From positions 1-43,346 of the forward strand of contig JAYQEA010000021.1 of the NCBI GenBank assembly GCA_038138625.1: a stretch of DNA of 43,346 bases, read 5' to 3'. The notes under the pieces are model-generated. The model worked only from the letters and a program-made list of their open reading frames with translations, searched no databases and had not been told where the DNA came from. Shown piece by piece: positions 41,614 to 43,346 of the stretch (its first letter is position 1; each line of letters opens with the position of its first letter). Position numbers and translations under genes: made by a program. Source of the DNA: JAQXDR01 sp038138625 (GTDB taxonomy: Bacteria; Pseudomonadota; Alphaproteobacteria; Rhodobacterales; Rhodobacteraceae).

Positions 41614-43116
41614 ATGACATGGCGCATTGCCTTTGCGGGGGCGCAGCACGAGACAAATACCTTTGCGCCCAACCTTGCGGGCGTTCAGGAATTTCTCATG
41701 GCGGACAGCTGGCCGCGTCTTTTGCAGGGCCAAGAAGTGGCCCGCGAGACACATGGTATGAACCTACCGATTGCCGGGGCCTTGGCCGAAGCGCAGGTGC
41801 GCGGTGACATTCTTTGTCATCCCCTGCTGTGGTGCGCAGCCGAGCCCAGCGGACCGGTGACAGATGATGCCTTTGATATGATCGGTGACATCATCCTGGC
41901 AGAACTGGAGGCTGCAGGCCCTGTGGATGCGCTCTATCTTGATCTGCATGGTGCGATGGTCACGCAGTCCTTTCCTGACGGAGAAGGCGCGCTGCTGGAG
42001 CGACTGAGAGCCGAACTGGGACCGGATCTGCCGATAGGCATTAGTTTGGATCTGCATGCAAACCTAAGCGCCCGGTTGATAGAGCTTGCCGATTGTATCA
42101 CAATCTACAGGACATACCCGCATCTGGACATGGCAGCGACAGGTGCGCGCTGCCTGCGCCGCTTGGTGCAGGTTTTAGAGGGTGAGGTGTTTCATCCCGC
42201 CTTTCGGCAGGCTCCATTTCTTGTGCCTCTGCACGCGCAGGCGACTGGAATGGCCCCGTGCGATGCGCTGTATCGCGCTTTGGAAGACTCTGATTCTGTT
42301 GGGTCTTATGTGGACATGGCGCTTGGGTTTACGGCTGCCGATATTGCAGATTGCGGCCCCGCAGTCCTGGCCTATGCTAACACACCCGAGCAGGCATCCT
42401 CTTTGGCCGAGTCCGCGCTGGCGCGGCTTTGTCAGGCCGAGCCTCTGTTTCAGACACAGCTGGTGGATGCGAGGTCGGCGGTCGCAAAGGCACAAACCAT
42501 GTCCGGTCAGGGTCCGGTCATTTTGGCCGATGTTCAAGACAATCCCGGTGCTGGCGGGGCCTCTGACACAACTGGTTTGCTGCATGCGTTTATAGAGGCA
42601 AACGCAGAAGCAATCTTGGGTGTCTTATGTGACCCGGAGGCTGCGAAACAAGCGCATAAAGCAGGTCTTGGACAAGATCTATATCTGTCGCTCGGGGCCG
42701 GATCAGGTACCTGTGACGATCCGCCTTTGCATGCAGATTTCAAGGTGCTGCAGCTTAGTGATGGGCAGGTTCCCTATATCGGTGAAATGTATGGTGGAGG
42801 CATTGCCAGTTTGGGACCAAGCGCGCTTTTACAAGTCGTAGGAACGCAGGTGCGCGTGGTTGTCAGTTCGGTCCGGGTTCAGGGGTTGGACAGGGCGTTG
42901 TTTACCCATTTCGGCGCAGAGCCGCTGGACGTCCCTTTGGTGGGCGTGAAAAGCACTGCCCATTTCCGGGCTGATTTTGAACCCGGAGCACGTGGTGTGA
43001 TCTGTGTCGAAGCCTCGGGTGTGTTCCCCTGTCGGCTGGACGCGTCACACTACCGATGTTTACGACCTGGCATGCGCATGGGGCCATTGGGGCCAATTTT
43101 TGGGCAAAACGTCTAA
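41614..43116 (+). CDS. M81 family metallopeptidase (microcystinase C / MlrC-like)
   Basis: 500 residues. The N-terminal metal-site motif AGAQHETNTFAP (8-19), DALYLDLHGAMVTQ (near 107-120), GISLDLHANLS and YRTYPHLDMAATG match the MlrC family, zinc peptidases named for microcystin breakdown. Most members are not in microcystin loci and their substrates are unknown. DVQDNPGAGGASDTTG in the C-terminal half is also conserved. ATG at 41614 has GGGAGA upstream; the frame is open to 41566. A Rieske oxygenase gene follows 111 bases later on the same strand. Confidence 0.88.
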   Translation: MTWRIAFAGAQHETNTFAPNLAGVQEFLMADSWPRLLQGQEVARETHGMNLPIAGALAEAQVRGDILCHPLLWCAAEPSGPVTDDAFDMIGDIILAELEAAGPVDALYLDLHGAMVTQSFPDGEGALLERLRAELGPDLPIGISLDLHANLSARLIELADCITIYRTYPHLDMAATGARCLRRLVQVLEGEVFHPAFRQAPFLVPLHAQATGMAPCDALYRALEDSDSVGSYVDMALGFTAADIADCGPAVLAYANTPEQASSLAESALARLCQAEPLFQTQLVDARSAVAKAQTMSGQGPVILADVQDNPGAGGASDTTGLLHAFIEANAEAILGVLCDPEAAKQAHKAGLGQDLYLSLGAGSGTCDDPPLHADFKVLQLSDGQVPYIGEMYGGGIASLGPSALLQVVGTQVRVVVSSVRVQGLDRALFTHFGAEPLDVPLVGVKSTAHFRADFEPGARGVICVEASGVFPCRLDASHYRCLRPGMRMGPLGPIFGQNV

Positions 43117-43227
43117 GGCCGACACCCAAGCGTCGCTGTGATGCTTGTCTCGCGCAGGCGGGTGCCTCATCTTTCCTATGTCAAACAGATCCCCAGGACG
43201 GACCGTCCCATCCCAGGAGCATTGATT

Positions 43228-43346
43228 ATGGCGAAAGATAGCGTCGATCCGGTTGAAGCATTGCGGCAGAATTCGGCCCTGCCGTTTGAGCATGCACGTG
43301 CCATGCCGGCAGAGGTCTACACAACACAAGCCTTCGTAGACGAAGA
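43228..43346 (+). CDS. Rieske aromatic-ring-hydroxylating oxygenase alpha subunit, N-terminus (partial)
   Basis: The frame opens with ATG at 43228, with AGGAG about ten bases upstream, and runs off the window after 39 codons. The N-terminal MAKDSVDPVEALRQN is followed by LPFEHARAMPAEVYTTQAF, which resembles the region just before the Rieske domain in these oxygenases. The Rieske Cys/His ligands lie beyond the edge, so the call rests on the N-terminus alone. It may be co-transcribed with the M81 gene. Confidence 0.6.
   Translation, partial: MAKDSVDPVEALRQNSALPFEHARAMPAEVYTTQAFVDE

Noticed and set aside
43060..43329. 89-codon leftward open frame at the right edge
   Set aside because: It overlaps the end of the M81 gene and the Rieske start on the opposite strand and has no motif or ribosome site.

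Overview
The window looks like chromosomal DNA of a marine alphaproteobacterium of the Rhodobacteraceae (Roseobacter group). The clues are the protein families, a DMSP-lyase-type cupin, an oxygen-dependent (CobG-type) cobalamin pathway in the usual roseobacter arrangement, and a moderate GC content by eye. No tRNA, rRNA, CRISPR array, insertion sequence or integrase was seen. The only gene-free stretch longer than 300 bases is 18274-18721, which holds a promoter, a cobalamin riboswitch and a hairpin.

Layout. 1-102: end of an unknown gene and its terminator. 103-2153: a membrane coiled-coil protein coupled to a membrane-anchored ClpP-like protease. 2348-3055: DMSP lyase family cupin. 3168-8690: lower-ligand and nucleotide-loop genes of cobalamin synthesis, as a leftward operon (histidine phosphatase, bluE, cbiB, cobD) and a rightward one (cobU, cobT, cobS). 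8719-15269: a foreign-looking catabolic module. It has five overlapping leftward genes (aldehyde dehydrogenase, luciferase-like flavin monooxygenase, DUF1185, alpha/beta hydrolase, Xsc-like thiamine-diphosphate enzyme) and a divergent LysR regulator, wedged between cobS and cobQ. 15266-18273: leftward cobO, two tandem Lin0512-family genes (one crossed by a 10-N assembly gap) and cobQ. 18389-32581: a rightward, riboswitch-led corrin-ring operon (DUF1636, cobW, cobN, cobG, cobH, cobI, cobJ, [cobK on the other strand], cobL, cobE, cobM, cobB, cobA, cobF). 32748-43346: MATE exporter, DMT transporter, a leuB/leuD region with two unknown genes, MFS transporter, crotonase, M81 (MlrC-like) metallopeptidase, and the start of a Rieske oxygenase alpha subunit cut by the window edge.

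Together the cob genes encode most of the aerobic route from uroporphyrinogen III to adenosylcobalamin. CobA, CobI, CobG, CobJ, CobM, CobF, CobK, CobL and CobH build hydrogenobyrinate. CobB amidates it, and CobN is the large cobaltochelatase subunit. CobO and CobQ adenosylate and amidate. CbiB with BluE/CobD supplies the aminopropanol arm, and CobU/CobT/CobS with a phosphatase finish the nucleotide loop. The chelatase subunits CobS/CobT of the Pseudomonas naming, CobR, BluB and a cobalt transporter are not in the window. Nearly all junctions are ATGA or similar overlaps, implying translational coupling.

The best candidates for undescribed biology are the monooxygenase/Xsc-like module, the Lin0512 pair in which one copy has lost its signature residues, and the cobK/cobL arrangement in which two divergent genes share overlapping start codons. 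All function calls rest on reading the sequence and on memory of the families; no database search was run.
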